A stretch of 64,000 nucleotides of DNA, from positions 1 to 64,000 of the forward strand of contig CANQTC010000002.1 of the NCBI GenBank assembly GCA_947626675.1, written 5' to 3'. Positions within the stretch are counted from its first letter, which is position 1. Each line of letters opens with the position of its first letter. The position numbers and the translations under genes are program-made. Positions 40,270 through 60,532 of the stretch are shown piece by piece. The notes below the pieces were generated by a model. The model was not told the DNA's origin and made no database searches. It was given only the letters and a program-made list of their open reading frames with translations. Origin of the DNA: an uncultured Coprococcus sp. Lineage in GTDB: Bacteria > Bacillota > Clostridia > Lachnospirales > Lachnospiraceae.

Positions 40270-40957
40270 ACATTTTTCCTTTTCGGCGATAATCCGCATA
40301 GCCAAGTACAAGCAATGTTACACCACTGATAAATAGTATAAGAACCGGAAGTCTCTGCACACCCGTCTGCGGAAGTTTTGGTCCTACCGGTGTGTCCGGC
40401 GGATTATCCGGTGGATTGTCCGGCGGATTGTCCGGTGTATTACTCGCCTTTGCCTTCGGATATGCAATAACGTCATACTGAGCATATACGCCGTCACACA
40501 AAGGTGCTTCAATAATAAAAGGATTCACCGTATATTTATCAGAAGCTTCTGTTACAACCAGATAGATTCCATAGTCAACCTCACCAAAATCTGCAATTCC
40601 CTCACTATCAGATTTCAACGTCTTTACTGCTGAAATTTTGTGTTTTGTTATATACTCAAAAAGTTTGTTTGAGTTATCCAGTGTTGCAGTCTTTTTAAAT
40701 GTAGAAAAATCAAGGCGGTCAACCATCTCTGCAAACTCCGGAACCGCCTTATACTCGCGTTCCTTATAATTTGTAAAAGAAGCAATCTTGTATAATGAAA
40801 CTTCCCTGTTCTCTATAGACATTTTATCCTTCAGCTCTGAAAGAACAACACGAATGGTCGCATTTTTGTCATCAGCCTTTACCGGAATTTGAAATGTTCC
40901 AAGTACCATGATAAACACCGTCAGGATACTGAAATATTTTATTAATAGTTTCTTCAC
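40253..40957 (-). CDS. Minor/basal pilin, LPQTG-anchored
   Basis: Signal peptide; (PPDN)n linker; PKLPQTGVQRLPVLILFISGVTLLVLGYADYRRK. Confidence 0.85.
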   Translation of the reverse strand: MKKLLIKYFSILTVFIMVLGTFQIPVKADDKNATIRVVLSELKDKMSIENREVSLYKIASFTNYKEREYKAVPEFAEMVDRLDFSTFKKTATLDNSNKLFEYITKHKISAVKTLKSDSEGIADFGEVDYGIYLVVTEASDKYTVNPFIIEAPLCDGVYAQYDVIAYPKAKASNTPDNPPDNPPDNPPDTPVGPKLPQTGVQRLPVLILFISGVTLLVLGYADYRRKGKMYEKTS

Positions 40958-40981
40958 GAATTTTCACCCTCCTTTCATTAT

Positions 40982-41860
40982 CTATCTGTACTTATCCATA
41001 ATTTCATTTCTTCTTATACGTTCCTGTCTGCTTAAGCTTCTGCCGCGATATCTTGTTGCATAGTAAAGAATCAATACCATCGTCATCGCCCACAGGATAA
41101 TTCCTATTGTGATTGCTGCATACGCCGGATTGATTTTCCTTGCATCGGCATAAATAATTTCTTTCTGCCTTTCCGCATCAATCCTTCTTCCATGAATCAA
41201 AAGCCTGTGCGTATTAATTCCATATGGCGTACAGGTGATGAGCGTTACCAAATCCTCGCCATCTTCTATATGAAGCTTATCAAGCTCCACCGGTTCAACA
41301 ATCTCTATCTGGTATACTTCATAGACAAGAACCTCATCCAGCACATGTATTTCAAAATAATCCCCTTTGACAAGTTGGTCAAGGTCATTAAACAATCTTG
41401 CAGTAGGAAGCCCCCTGTGGCCAAGCAGCAATGCGTGTGTATTTTCACCGCCTATTGGAAAACTGGAATTTTCAGCGTGTCCAACAGCCACCTGAAGTAC
41501 ATCCGCCTCTGTTCCATGATAAATCGGAAGTTCCTGATTGATAATCGGAATGTCAATATACCCAATCACACCATCCCCGGCAATGTTCAGAATATCGTTA
41601 TACACATCTGATGCCGATTCATTCGCGGCAATATTCGCTCCGCCATTATAGAGTTGTTCATTATAAGCCCGCGCTGCCGCCTTAAGCTGTTCAAGATTCT
41701 GCGATGTACTGACAATATCTTTATAATTGCTTACAACTCTTGACTGTAGTCTTGAATTATACCAGTCGCTAATCGCCGGATAAGAAACAACGGCAGTACC
41801 GACAAGGAATATTATAAGCATTATTAAATTAAAGCCGTTTTTTTTAAGAAACTTTCTCAT
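40982..41860 (-). CDS. Class C (pilus) sortase
   Basis: GYIDIPIINQELPIYHGT...GHRGLPTARLFNDLDQL...LVTLITCTPYGINTHRLLIHGRR. Confidence 0.92.
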   Translation of the reverse strand: MRKFLKKNGFNLIMLIIFLVGTAVVSYPAISDWYNSRLQSRVVSNYKDIVSTSQNLEQLKAAARAYNEQLYNGGANIAANESASDVYNDILNIAGDGVIGYIDIPIINQELPIYHGTEADVLQVAVGHAENSSFPIGGENTHALLLGHRGLPTARLFNDLDQLVKGDYFEIHVLDEVLVYEVYQIEIVEPVELDKLHIEDGEDLVTLITCTPYGINTHRLLIHGRRIDAERQKEIIYADARKINPAYAAITIGIILWAMTMVLILYYATRYRGRSLSRQERIRRNEIMDKYR

Positions 41861-41942
41861 AAAACCAATACCACCAAGCTAAGTAAATCTTTTCATCTCT
41901 CAACTGACACATAATAATCCGCCGCCGTCTTACACCCGCATC

Positions 41943-42542
41943 TTATTTATTTGTCAGGAATGATAATTTATTCAATGGATATATCCTAAGAGAGACTTTT
42001 CCAATAACATCCTCCTGCTTGACACAGCCAATCTGGTCTGAACGGCTGTCCACAGATGTACTTCTGTGGTCTCCTAAGACAAACCAGCAATCTTCAGGCA
42101 CCTGATAAGGGAATTTCAGGTCGCATATCCCCTGTCCCTTATCAACTGCATACGGCTCATCTACAAGCTCATTGTTCACATAAACATTGCCCTTATCATC
42201 CATATAAACCATATCTCCGGAACCTGCAATGGCACGTTTTATCAGAATCTTATTATTGTAATAAAAAGCAATCATTTCACCTGTTTTAAAATTGTCAGTC
42301 TTACGCACAACAACAATCTCATCTTCATAAAGCGTCGGCGTCATGCTCGTTCCCGTAACCCTAAGTATCGGTATCCAAATCACTGCAAGCAGAACTGAAA
42401 TCGATACTACAAATACGAGTGATACAATCGTTATCCGAATTGCTTTCATATATCTCGAAAGTGTATCGCGCCTCGCAAGCTCCCTTTCCAACTGTTTCAG
42501 CGTCGGTCTGTCTTTCCTAGTCATTCCTCTCATCCTCCGCAA
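41943..42542 (-). CDS. lepB: Signal peptidase I of the pilus locus
   Basis: VTGTSMTPTLYEDEIVVV (Ser), KILIKRAIAGSGD (Lys), VLGDHRSTSVDSR; exact start uncertain. Confidence 0.92.
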   Translation of the reverse strand: MRRMRGMTRKDRPTLKQLERELARRDTLSRYMKAIRITIVSLVFVVSISVLLAVIWIPILRVTGTSMTPTLYEDEIVVVRKTDNFKTGEMIAFYYNNKILIKRAIAGSGDMVYMDDKGNVYVNNELVDEPYAVDKGQGICDLKFPYQVPEDCWFVLGDHRSTSVDSRSDQIGCVKQEDVIGKVSLRIYPLNKLSFLTNK

Positions 42543-42702
42543 GAATACTTTCTAACAATTTATCTATATCATCCGCTTCAGATGTTGATACCGACTCCTT
42601 TTTCTCAAGCCTTTTCTTCAGTTCTAAAATCTCTTCTTCCTGATCCCTTATGATCCAAAGCAGCTCAGTTTTCTTAAGTCTGCGAAGTTCCTTATCAGTC
42701 AT
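42517..42702 (-). CDS. Small acidic coiled-coil protein in pilus operon
   Basis: 61 aa MTDKELRRLKKTELLWIIRDQEEEILELKKRLEKK; overlaps lepB. Confidence 0.65.
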   Translation of the reverse strand: MTDKELRRLKKTELLWIIRDQEEEILELKKRLEKKESVSTSEADDIDKLLESILAEDERND

Positions 42703-42723
42703 AATGAATTCCTTCTATTCCTT

Positions 42724-44496
42724 CTATCTCTCTTTTCTTTTCGCAATTGTGCGGACCATAAAACCAATTACTGCAGCAAGCATCAGAATTGCACCAAATG
42801 CATAGAACAGTTTTGTACCCATACCACCTGTGCTTGGAAGTTTTGAACCTGCTTTATTCTCAACCTTTACCGCAATACCTGAACCATCTTCTAATGGTGT
42901 TGCAGCAATTGTTGTACTATCCGCTATACCACCGCCTGATATCGAACCGGTAACAGCCGGTGCTGTCGCACCTGTTAAATCCGTTACGCTTTCTGTTGCA
43001 ACAATCGTAACATTGATTGGCTTTTCAAGGTCATTAAATCCGTCAGGAGCTTTTGTCTCAACTAAAGTATAAGTTCCCGCATCCAGTCCATCAATATGTA
43101 TCATTCCATCTGTACCGGATTTTAATTTTGTTTGCGCTCCGGTTGTACCAGTCGTTGCAACTTTGTAAACACCGTTCGTAAGCGTTACGTTCAGTTTAAC
43201 ATTCTCAGCTTTTGGTCCATTTGTACCCTTCAGCGCTGTAAAGGTACCTGTATAGATTTCAAACTCAGCGCCGCTAAGCGGAGTTTCTGTCTTCTCAGCG
43301 CCTTTTTCATAGTACTTCTCTACATCCAATCGGAATGTATAAACATATACTTTTTTCTCAACCGTTTCACCTGTAGAATTTGTATATGGGTCATTGCTAA
43401 AGATAATCTTTGCTGTATTCGGGTTATTTGCCGGTGCAATTACTGCATCATTATTTACAATTGCAGAATATTCAAAATAAATCGGTGTATTTTTCTCAAT
43501 CTTGTATGTTTCCATAGCCGTCTTAATGTTTGCAAATGTTACCGTAATTGATGTTGCACCAGTTGCGTTATCTTTCGATGACGCTGCACTGTAGTTAGCC
43601 GCAGGCATTTCTGTTTTTACAGGAATCGCTAAGTCTTTTCCATCAGCATCTTTTGTCACAAAATAGTACACTTTCAAAGTATCTGCCTGATAGGTAAGCC
43701 CTTTACTAAGGGTATCTGCCATTTCCAGTTTATAAGTTGTATAACCTGTTACGTCAGGCGTACAGGATGCAACGCGGAAATCTACAATATCACCAATCTG
43801 ACTTGTTGTTTGGTTTGCCAGTGTTTCATTTACAGTATCTTTATTTAATACAATCTTTTTATCAATTGTTGGCGCGCCAACCTTAATATCGATTGTAACT
43901 TTATATGTCTGGCTCGCTGTATCATATGCAGTCGTATCAAGTGCGCATGCCGTTATTACATCCGCTTTCGATGTTGCTCCGTCATTCGCTGTTGAAACGC
44001 CATATACCAGATAGTAACCAATCGGAAGATTCTCAACAGAAACGCTTTCCTGTCCTGCTGCAACTACTGCGTCTGTACCGGCAATATTATTTGCTTTTGC
44101 ATAATCATATACTGCTTTTGCAAACTTCTGCAGATTTTCTGCAGACAGACCGTTGATAAAAGAGTTGATACCGCTTTGTAATGTTAAATCTGCAGTTGTT
44201 GAAAAAGCGCCCGTAAATTGAGTACTTGTAAAAAAGTCTTTAAAATCGTTACTCAGGTGATATGCATATGCATCCGGTGCAGCATCACCGCCATTTGTTG
44301 CATCCATAAATCTATACAGGGTAAATGTCTTTCCTGAAATGGATACATGCGTGGTATCCTTATCATTACTAATCGTAATGGTACCTGTTTTCGCATCATC
44401 AGCTCCGGCAGCAAATACGCTTATGCTCATACACATGATTAATGCCACCAATGTGATTAATGAAGTTATCATTCTTTTCAATCTTATTTTCTTCAT
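42724..44496 (-). CDS. Major (backbone) pilin, LPSTG-anchored, isopeptide-type
   Basis: Signal peptide, E-box YTLVETKAPDGF, KLPSTGGMGTKLFYAFGAILMLAAVIGFMVRTIAKRKER. Confidence 0.9.
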   Translation of the reverse strand: MKKIRLKRMITSLITLVALIMCMSISVFAAGADDAKTGTITISNDKDTTHVSISGKTFTLYRFMDATNGGDAAPDAYAYHLSNDFKDFFTSTQFTGAFSTTADLTLQSGINSFINGLSAENLQKFAKAVYDYAKANNIAGTDAVVAAGQESVSVENLPIGYYLVYGVSTANDGATSKADVITACALDTTAYDTASQTYKVTIDIKVGAPTIDKKIVLNKDTVNETLANQTTSQIGDIVDFRVASCTPDVTGYTTYKLEMADTLSKGLTYQADTLKVYYFVTKDADGKDLAIPVKTEMPAANYSAASSKDNATGATSITVTFANIKTAMETYKIEKNTPIYFEYSAIVNNDAVIAPANNPNTAKIIFSNDPYTNSTGETVEKKVYVYTFRLDVEKYYEKGAEKTETPLSGAEFEIYTGTFTALKGTNGPKAENVKLNVTLTNGVYKVATTGTTGAQTKLKSGTDGMIHIDGLDAGTYTLVETKAPDGFNDLEKPINVTIVATESVTDLTGATAPAVTGSISGGGIADSTTIAATPLEDGSGIAVKVENKAGSKLPSTGGMGTKLFYAFGAILMLAAVIGFMVRTIAKRKER

Positions 44497-44601
44497 AATT
44501 TTTTCTTCCTTTCTTTTTTGATTTCGGCGGCTGCGAAGTCTTAGCATTTCTAATCCGTTTCTTCACAGCCTGCCATGATTATCATATTCTCTTTTCTGAT
44601 T

Positions 44602-53994
<9,393 letters not shown>

Positions 53995-54087
53995 AGCGTA
54001 TATACCTCCCATGTTAATATTTTTTTATAAGTATTTTTATTTTATAAGATACGAATTTAACCATTCGTCATTTTATACAGTTATCTA

Positions 54088-54116
54088 ATTATAAATTATT
54101 AATAATTCATAGTCAA
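54088..54116 (-). promoter_or_regulatory. Pilus operon promoter
   Basis: Minus strand TTGACT-17 nt-TATAAT (54116-54111, 54093-54088). Confidence 0.75.
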
Positions 54117-54140
54117 TAGTCAAAGTCAAATCAAAGTCAA
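54111..54140 (-). repeat. Array of TTGACT/TTGATT hexamers overlapping the pilus promoter -35
   Basis: Minus strand CTTGACTTTGATTTGACTTTGACTATTGACT: four TTGACT plus one TTGATT. Confidence 0.8.
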
Positions 54141-54182
54141 GTTCCATTTTTCCCCTGCGTAATCAGAACGGCACTATAGCTA

Positions 54183-55559
54183 CTATAACTTTTCAAGCAT
54201 GACAACCGTTTCAATATGTGTTGAATGGCAGAACTGGTCTATCATTGCTGCTTTTTTTATACAATATCCGCTTTTACTGAGTACCTTTATATCTCTTGCA
54301 AGTGTCGCAGGCTCACAGCTCACATAAACGATACGTCCGGGCGCCATTCTGACAAGTGTATCCAGCAGCACTTCATCACAACCTTTTCTCGGCGGGTCTA
54401 CTACTACCACATCCGCATGCGCTGCTTCTCCATCTTCTTTGTAAACAGCCGGAACGATTTCTTCCGCCCTCCCCGTATAGAACGTCACATTTTTCGCACC
54501 GTTTATTTCTGCATTTTTCCGGGCATCTGCTACAGCCTGCGGAACAATCTCTACACCATATACCTGCTTTGCTTTTTGTGAAAGGAACAAGGATATCGTT
54601 CCGATTCCGCAGTACATATCCCATACGACCTCACCGCCGCTAAGCTCTGCATACGAAAGCGCTTTCTCGTACAAGACTTTCGTCTGGACAGGATTTACCT
54701 GATAAAACGATAATGGTGATATGCGGTATCTTATGCTTCCTATATAATCTGTTATATAGTCCTGTCCCCATATCGTCACGCATTTATCTCCTAAAATTCT
54801 GTTTGTCTTTTCTTTATTTATATTGATACAGATGGATTTCATTCCATCTATCCGTACAAGTTTTTCCGTCAATTTCTCGATATCGGGAATTTTTTCACCA
54901 TTGATAACAAGACATACCATAATGTCATCTGTAGCAAATCCCACTCGTATCAGCAGATGACGCATCAGTCCTTTTCCTGTTTTTTCATCATAGGTACTGA
55001 TGTGATGTTGTTCTATGAAAGTTCTTACGGCTCTGACAATCTCATCATTGACCGATGCGCCTATCGCGCAGCTGTCTGTATCAATAATCGTATGTGTCCT
55101 GCCCGCATAAAAGCCGATAACAACATTTCCATCTTTATCTCTTCCTATCGGAAACTGTGCTTTATTCCTGTAATTGTATGGATGCGTCATTCCATATGGC
55201 GGTTTTTCCATAATCTTTTCAGGTTCGGCGATTCCGCCTATCCGTTTTAAACAGTTTGCAACCTTATTCCATTTATATTCTAATTGCTTTTCATAACTTA
55301 TGTGCTGCATCGTGCAGCCGCCGCATCTTCTTGCATTATCACATACCGGCGCTACTCTGTAAGGCGACGGACTGAGCAGCTCCACCAGTCTGCCATAAGC
55401 GATGTTCTTTTTCAGCTTGATTATCTTCACAACTGCTCTGTCTCCCATAACCGTATCTTTGACAAATACGGTCATGCCTTCTATATGGCCGATGCCTTCT
55501 CCGTCATTTCCCATATCTTCTATCAGGATTTCGTAGTCATTGTTTTTCGTGATTTCCAT
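54183..55559 (-). CDS. rlmD: 23S rRNA (uracil-5-)-methyltransferase, RumA/RlmD family
   Basis: TRAM-like N-terminus; CDNARRCGGCTMQH; DMYCGIGTISLFLS; VVDPPRKGC. Confidence 0.9.
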   Translation of the reverse strand: MEITKNNDYEILIEDMGNDGEGIGHIEGMTVFVKDTVMGDRAVVKIIKLKKNIAYGRLVELLSPSPYRVAPVCDNARRCGGCTMQHISYEKQLEYKWNKVANCLKRIGGIAEPEKIMEKPPYGMTHPYNYRNKAQFPIGRDKDGNVVIGFYAGRTHTIIDTDSCAIGASVNDEIVRAVRTFIEQHHISTYDEKTGKGLMRHLLIRVGFATDDIMVCLVINGEKIPDIEKLTEKLVRIDGMKSICININKEKTNRILGDKCVTIWGQDYITDYIGSIRYRISPLSFYQVNPVQTKVLYEKALSYAELSGGEVVWDMYCGIGTISLFLSQKAKQVYGVEIVPQAVADARKNAEINGAKNVTFYTGRAEEIVPAVYKEDGEAAHADVVVVDPPRKGCDEVLLDTLVRMAPGRIVYVSCEPATLARDIKVLSKSGYCIKKAAMIDQFCHSTHIETVVMLEKL

Positions 55560-55649
55560 ATTGATTACGCTATGCCTTCCGTACTTTTTTCACATTTTTC
55601 TATTCTTATTTTCTTTCAGGGTTATCTTTATTTATCTGACTTCCTTTAT

Positions 55650-56588
55650 CTACCTTGTTGTCTTCCTGATATTGGAGTCAAACATTCTGTTATATCCAAG
55701 CCAGCCCGCTTCATCTTTGGCTGAAAGCGCCTCGATAAATGTCTGAAGCTTTGCGTCTGTGTTGTCTGCAAATGATAAGGCAAGCGCTTCAATCAGCGCC
55801 GGTTTTTTCGGCGAGCCATATTCCAGTTCTCCATGATGCGCCAGGATACAATGTTCCAGTTCATTCGCTTCTTTTGCAGGGAAGTCAGGAATGTCCTTTA
55901 TTTTATCTCTTATCATCATCGTACCCATAACGATATGTCCAAGAAGCTGTCCTGCATCTGTATAATCATTTTCAGGGAAGGATGATATCTCATATATTTT
56001 TCCGATGTCGTGCAGCATCGCTGCTGTAAGCAGTAAATCTCTGTTCAGGATTGGATAATATGTAGTATAATAGTCACACATTTTTGCAACCGCAAGAGTA
56101 TGTTCCAACAATCCACCCACAAAGCCATGATGTACGGACTTTGCGGCAGAGTGTGCTTTAAATTCCTTTGAAATATGTGTATCTTCTATAAAAAAACGTT
56201 TTAACAGCGTTTTATAATAAGGTCTTTCCAGTGAATCAATAAGCTCTAAAAGGCAACGAACCATTTCTTCTACATTTTTCTTTGTAGCCGGCATATAGTT
56301 ATTGATATCGTATTCGCCAGCTTCCGCTATACGGATTTTTTTTATGTTCAGTTGAAGGGAATTATTAAATACAGTAACCTGTCCATCCACCTTGACATAA
56401 TTCAGGTTTTCAAAGTGAGCAATTCCGTTGTTTAATTCCCATATTTTTCCGTCTATGCTTCCTGTTGCATCTGTAAGCAGCAGGGAATAATATGTTTTTC
56501 CGGATTTTGTTTTGCCTACAATTTTATTCTTACACAAATAAACGTCTGAAACTATCTCGCCATCCGTAAGTTCCTTTATAAATCTCAT
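55650..56588 (-). CDS. YhaM-like 3'-5' exoribonuclease / HD-domain protein
   Basis: OB-like N-terminus, HHGFVGGLLEHTLAVAKMCDYY, AAMLHDIGKIYE. Confidence 0.85.
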   Translation of the reverse strand: MRFIKELTDGEIVSDVYLCKNKIVGKTKSGKTYYSLLLTDATGSIDGKIWELNNGIAHFENLNYVKVDGQVTVFNNSLQLNIKKIRIAEAGEYDINNYMPATKKNVEEMVRCLLELIDSLERPYYKTLLKRFFIEDTHISKEFKAHSAAKSVHHGFVGGLLEHTLAVAKMCDYYTTYYPILNRDLLLTAAMLHDIGKIYEISSFPENDYTDAGQLLGHIVMGTMMIRDKIKDIPDFPAKEANELEHCILAHHGELEYGSPKKPALIEALALSFADNTDAKLQTFIEALSAKDEAGWLGYNRMFDSNIRKTTR

Positions 56589-56818
56589 AACCATTTCCTT
56601 TCAGCGTTATTATTCATTGACTGCTTCAATGTACTTTGCAATGCGCTGTTCATACGTCCGCACATTTTCTACACAAGATATATTAACATATTTTATGGCA
56701 ATGTCAATTTAAGAGACATTTTTCATCGTAAAATTTCCACTATTCATCAGCAGAAAAATTATATAAAATGTATAAAAAGAACGGTATCACGAATAGCCTT
56801 GATGCATGGATGTTCTCC

Positions 56819-57421
56819 TTAAAACCGAAATGTATCTTTCATTCCCAGCCACTTTTGGTCTTTTTCACTCAAATTAAGCTTTGTACCGTCTGCCAGTTGA
56901 TACCCTTCTGCGCTTGCGGTTCCCTGATACCCGCCAACAAGCCCCGGCCACTCAATGCCTATCTCAGGGTCATTCCATGCAAGTCCGCCTTCATCGCCCG
57001 GATGATAGAAATCAGTTACCTTGTAACAGAACTTTGCTACATCAGACAGTACCAAAAATCCATGTGCGAAGCCTTCTGAAATATAAAACTGTTTATTGTT
57101 CTCCTCTGTAAGTTCCACGCCAAACCACTGTCCATAAGTCTTGCTGTCACTTCTTAAGTCCACTGCTACATCAAATACAGCCCCCTGAATCACACGAACA
57201 AGTTTTCCCTGTGGATATTCCTTCTGAAAATGAAGTCCTCTTAATACCCCTTTTGTGCTCATGCTTTGGTTATCCTGAACGAATACCATGTCAAGACCTG
57301 CCTCGTGCATATCATTCTGATTATATGTTTCTACAAAATATCCCCTGCTGTCACCATGTACAGTAGGCTCGATTACATATAATCCTTCTATTGGCGCTTT
57401 TGTAACTTTTATCTGTCCCAT
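56819..57421 (-). CDS. rfbC: dTDP-4-dehydrorhamnose 3,5-epimerase
   Basis: DSRGYFVETYNQND...GVLRGLHFQ...EGFAHGFLVLSD. Confidence 0.94.
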   Translation of the reverse strand: MGQIKVTKAPIEGLYVIEPTVHGDSRGYFVETYNQNDMHEAGLDMVFVQDNQSMSTKGVLRGLHFQKEYPQGKLVRVIQGAVFDVAVDLRSDSKTYGQWFGVELTEENNKQFYISEGFAHGFLVLSDVAKFCYKVTDFYHPGDEGGLAWNDPEIGIEWPGLVGGYQGTASAEGYQLADGTKLNLSEKDQKWLGMKDTFRF

Positions 57422-57426
57422 CGCTG

Positions 57427-58344
57427 TTAATCCCTTTCTATTTCTTTAAGGTATCTGGCGAGTGCATCCTGCCATTTAGGAAGCGGCTTAAAACCTTCCT
57501 GCGTAAGCTTCCTTCTGTCGAGCCTGCTGTTAAATGGTCTTGCTGCCTTTGATATGCCATACTCTGCTGTAGTAACAGGTATTACCTTTGTATCGTATCC
57601 TGCCTGTTTCAATATCTCACAGGCGAAATCATACCAGCTTATGTATCCGCCTTCATTTGTTGCATGATAATAGCCGTATTTCTCCGTTTCTATCATATCC
57701 ACAAGAAGCCTTGCCAAATCGTAAGTATAGGTCGGCGTACCGATTTGGTCATTGACGACCTTAATGGTATCAGACTTCTTTCCAATAGTAAGCATTGTCT
57801 TGATAAAGTTCCTGCCATTTCTGCCAAATACCCAGGCAATACGCACAATGAAATATTTCTCTAATGTTTTGCTGACTGCAAACTCCCCTTCGAGCTTCGT
57901 CTGCCCATAGACGCTAAGCGGCTTGTAGTCTGTGCAGTCAGGCTCCCAGGGGGTATCCCCGTTTCCATCAAACACATAATCTGTGCTAAGGTATACCATC
58001 TTTGCATCAAGTTTTTTACAGACTTTTGCAATATGCTTCGTACCTGATACATTAATATCATATACCTTATGAATATTCTCCTCATCTTCCGCCGCATCTA
58101 CAGCTGTCCATGCGGCACAGTGAACGACAACATCCGGTTTTATCTCTGTAATCACTTTATCAACTGCCTCTTGGTCTGTTATATCAAGCTTGGCATATGG
58201 CATGGTGCATACCGGCGAACCATCCTGTTCGCCATTATAGTTTTCCGATATATCAGAACCGATTCCTGCGTATCCGCGTTTATTCAGTTCATTCATAACA
58301 TCATGTCCCAGTTGTCCGCAGACTCCGGTTACAAATACTTTCAT
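57427..58344 (-). CDS. rfbD: dTDP-4-dehydrorhamnose reductase
   Basis: MKVFVTGVCGQLGHDVMNEL...YLSTDYVFDG...YGQTKLEGE. Confidence 0.94.
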   Translation of the reverse strand: MKVFVTGVCGQLGHDVMNELNKRGYAGIGSDISENYNGEQDGSPVCTMPYAKLDITDQEAVDKVITEIKPDVVVHCAAWTAVDAAEDEENIHKVYDINVSGTKHIAKVCKKLDAKMVYLSTDYVFDGNGDTPWEPDCTDYKPLSVYGQTKLEGEFAVSKTLEKYFIVRIAWVFGRNGRNFIKTMLTIGKKSDTIKVVNDQIGTPTYTYDLARLLVDMIETEKYGYYHATNEGGYISWYDFACEILKQAGYDTKVIPVTTAEYGISKAARPFNSRLDRRKLTQEGFKPLPKWQDALARYLKEIERD

Positions 58345-58393
58345 GTTCTTAACCCCTTATCCGATAAATTTCTATATATCCGTATTTTTCCTT

Positions 58394-59413
58394 TTATCTG
58401 TTGCCATACATCTTCTCATAATAATTCTGATAGTCACCGCTGATGATAGTTTCCCACCACTCACGATTATCCAGATACCAGCTTATCGTTTTCTTGATTC
58501 CATCAGCAAACTTCGTTTCCGGAAGCCATCCCAGCTCACTATGTATCTTTGTCGGGTCTATTGCATAACGCATATCATGACCTTTCCGGTCACTTACATA
58601 TGTTATAAGGCTTTCCGGCTTGCCAAGTTCCTTACATATTATCTTTACGATATCGATGTTCTTCATTTCATTATGTCCGCCTATGTTATAGACCTCTCCG
58701 ACTTTCCCCTTATGAATAATCAAATCAATCGCTTTACAATGGTCCTCAACGTAAAGCCAGTCACGCACATTAAGCCCCTCGCCATATACAGGCAGCGGCT
58801 TGTCCGCCAGCGCATTCGCAATCATAAGCGGAATCAGCTTCTCCGGAAAATGATATGGTCCATAGTTATTTGAACACCTTGAGATTGTAACCGGAAGTCC
58901 ATATGTCCTGTGGTATGCCTGTACCAGTAAATCCGCAGACGCCTTTGACGAACTGTAGGGACTGCTTGTATGTATCGGTGTTTCTTCTGTAAAAAATAAA
59001 TCCGGCCTGTCAAGCGGTAAATCTCCGTACACCTCATCTGTGGATACCTGATGATAACGTGTAATACCGTATTTCCGGCAGGCATCCATCAATGTCGCCG
59101 TACCGATAATATTCGTCTGTAAGAAAATCCCCGGATTTTCTATTGAACGGTCCACATGACTTTCTGCTGCAAAATTCACCACGATGTCCGGATGTTCTTC
59201 TTCAAATAGTTTATAGACGGCTTCCCTGTCGCAGATATCCGCCTTTACAAACCTGAAATTGGGATGCGCCATCACAGGCGCAAGCGTAGACAGATTTCCT
59301 GCATATGTCAGTTTATCAAGGCAGATAATCCTGTAATCAGGATATTTGTCAAGCATATGAAATACAAAATTACTTCCGATAAATCCGGCTCCTCCGGTTA
59401 CAATAATTGTCAT
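58394..59413 (-). CDS. rfbB: dTDP-glucose 4,6-dehydratase
   Basis: [16 protein letters not shown]...STDEVYGDL...YSSSKASAD. Confidence 0.95.
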   Translation of the reverse strand: MTIIVTGGAGFIGSNFVFHMLDKYPDYRIICLDKLTYAGNLSTLAPVMAHPNFRFVKADICDREAVYKLFEEEHPDIVVNFAAESHVDRSIENPGIFLQTNIIGTATLMDACRKYGITRYHQVSTDEVYGDLPLDRPDLFFTEETPIHTSSPYSSSKASADLLVQAYHRTYGLPVTISRCSNNYGPYHFPEKLIPLMIANALADKPLPVYGEGLNVRDWLYVEDHCKAIDLIIHKGKVGEVYNIGGHNEMKNIDIVKIICKELGKPESLITYVSDRKGHDMRYAIDPTKIHSELGWLPETKFADGIKKTISWYLDNREWWETIISGDYQNYYEKMYGNR

Positions 59414-59443
59414 ATCTAAATACTCCTTATATCAATTTATATT

Positions 59444-60340
59444 TTAATGCAATGCATCAATATATTTGCCATCTAAGACATCCTTAAGATACTGTCCATA
59501 CTGATTTTTCTTCAATATCTCATAAACTGCAAGTACATCTTCCCTGCTTATCCACCCATTTAAGTATGCGATTTCTTCAAGGCACGCAATCTTTCTATGC
59601 TGGTGCTGTTCCATCGTCTTTACAAAATTTGTAGCATCCACAAGGCTTTCATGCGTACCGGTATCAAGCCATGTAAATCCCTGTCCAAGCAGCTCCACAT
59701 TCAGCTTGCCTGATTCCAGATAAATCCTGTTCAAATCTGTTATTTCCAACTCTCCCCTGGCAGAAGGCTTCAGATTCTTTGCATAGCCTACCACACGATT
59801 ATCGTAGAAATATAAGCCGGTTACACAATAATTGCTCTTGGGTTTCGCTGGTTTTTCTTCAATAGAAACCGCTTTTCCGTTTTCATCAAACTCAACGATG
59901 CCAAAGCGCTCCGGGTCATCTACATAATAACCGAAAACAGTTGCGCCTTTACCAGTCTCTGCCTTTTTCACAGCTGCTTCCAAACGCTGCGTAAGACCAT
60001 GTCCGGCGAAGATATTATCGCCAAGCACCATCGCCACCGTATCATCGCCTATAAATTCTTCACCAATAATAAACGCCTGCGCCAGTCCGTCCGGTGATGG
60101 CTGAACGGCATATGTAAGATTCACACCAAATTGATGCCCGTTACCAAGCAATTCCTTGAAACGCGGCGTATCCTGCGGCGTTGAAATAATCAGGATATCT
60201 CTGATTCCCGCCTGCATTAACACAGACATCGGATAATAAATCATTGGTTTATCGAATACCGGAAGCAATTGCTTCGATGTTACTTTCGTTAATGGATATA
60301 GGCGTGTCCCCGAACCGCCTGCTAATATAATTCCCTTCAT
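59444..60340 (-). CDS. rfbA: Glucose-1-phosphate thymidylyltransferase
   Basis: [37 protein letters not shown]. Confidence 0.96.
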   Translation of the reverse strand: MKGIILAGGSGTRLYPLTKVTSKQLLPVFDKPMIYYPMSVLMQAGIRDILIISTPQDTPRFKELLGNGHQFGVNLTYAVQPSPDGLAQAFIIGEEFIGDDTVAMVLGDNIFAGHGLTQRLEAAVKKAETGKGATVFGYYVDDPERFGIVEFDENGKAVSIEEKPAKPKSNYCVTGLYFYDNRVVGYAKNLKPSARGELEITDLNRIYLESGKLNVELLGQGFTWLDTGTHESLVDATNFVKTMEQHQHRKIACLEEIAYLNGWISREDVLAVYEILKKNQYGQYLKDVLDGKYIDALH

Positions 60341-60400
60341 ACCGTTTTCTCCTCATCTTTTGTGACTTTGCACAAATTTTTTAACACATTAATATTAATA

Positions 60401-60429
60401 ATTATATTAATTTTTATATTCATTGTAAA
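60401..60429 (-). promoter_or_regulatory. Promoter of rfbABDC operon
   Basis: Minus strand TTTACA-17 nt-TATAAT. Confidence 0.65.
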
Positions 60430-60461
60430 GCACCAAAGTTCATGTGAATTTTACTTTTAAC

Positions 60462-60512
60462 AAAAAAAATCCCAAAAACAATATAGCTGCATCACTATAT
60501 TGTTTCAGGGAT
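60462..60512 (-). terminator. Terminator after ilvE
   Basis: Minus strand TCCC..AAACAATATAG-loop-CTATATTGTTT..GGGA then TTTTTTTT. Confidence 0.85.
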
Positions 60513-60532
60513 ATTTTTAGTCCTGTCAACTA

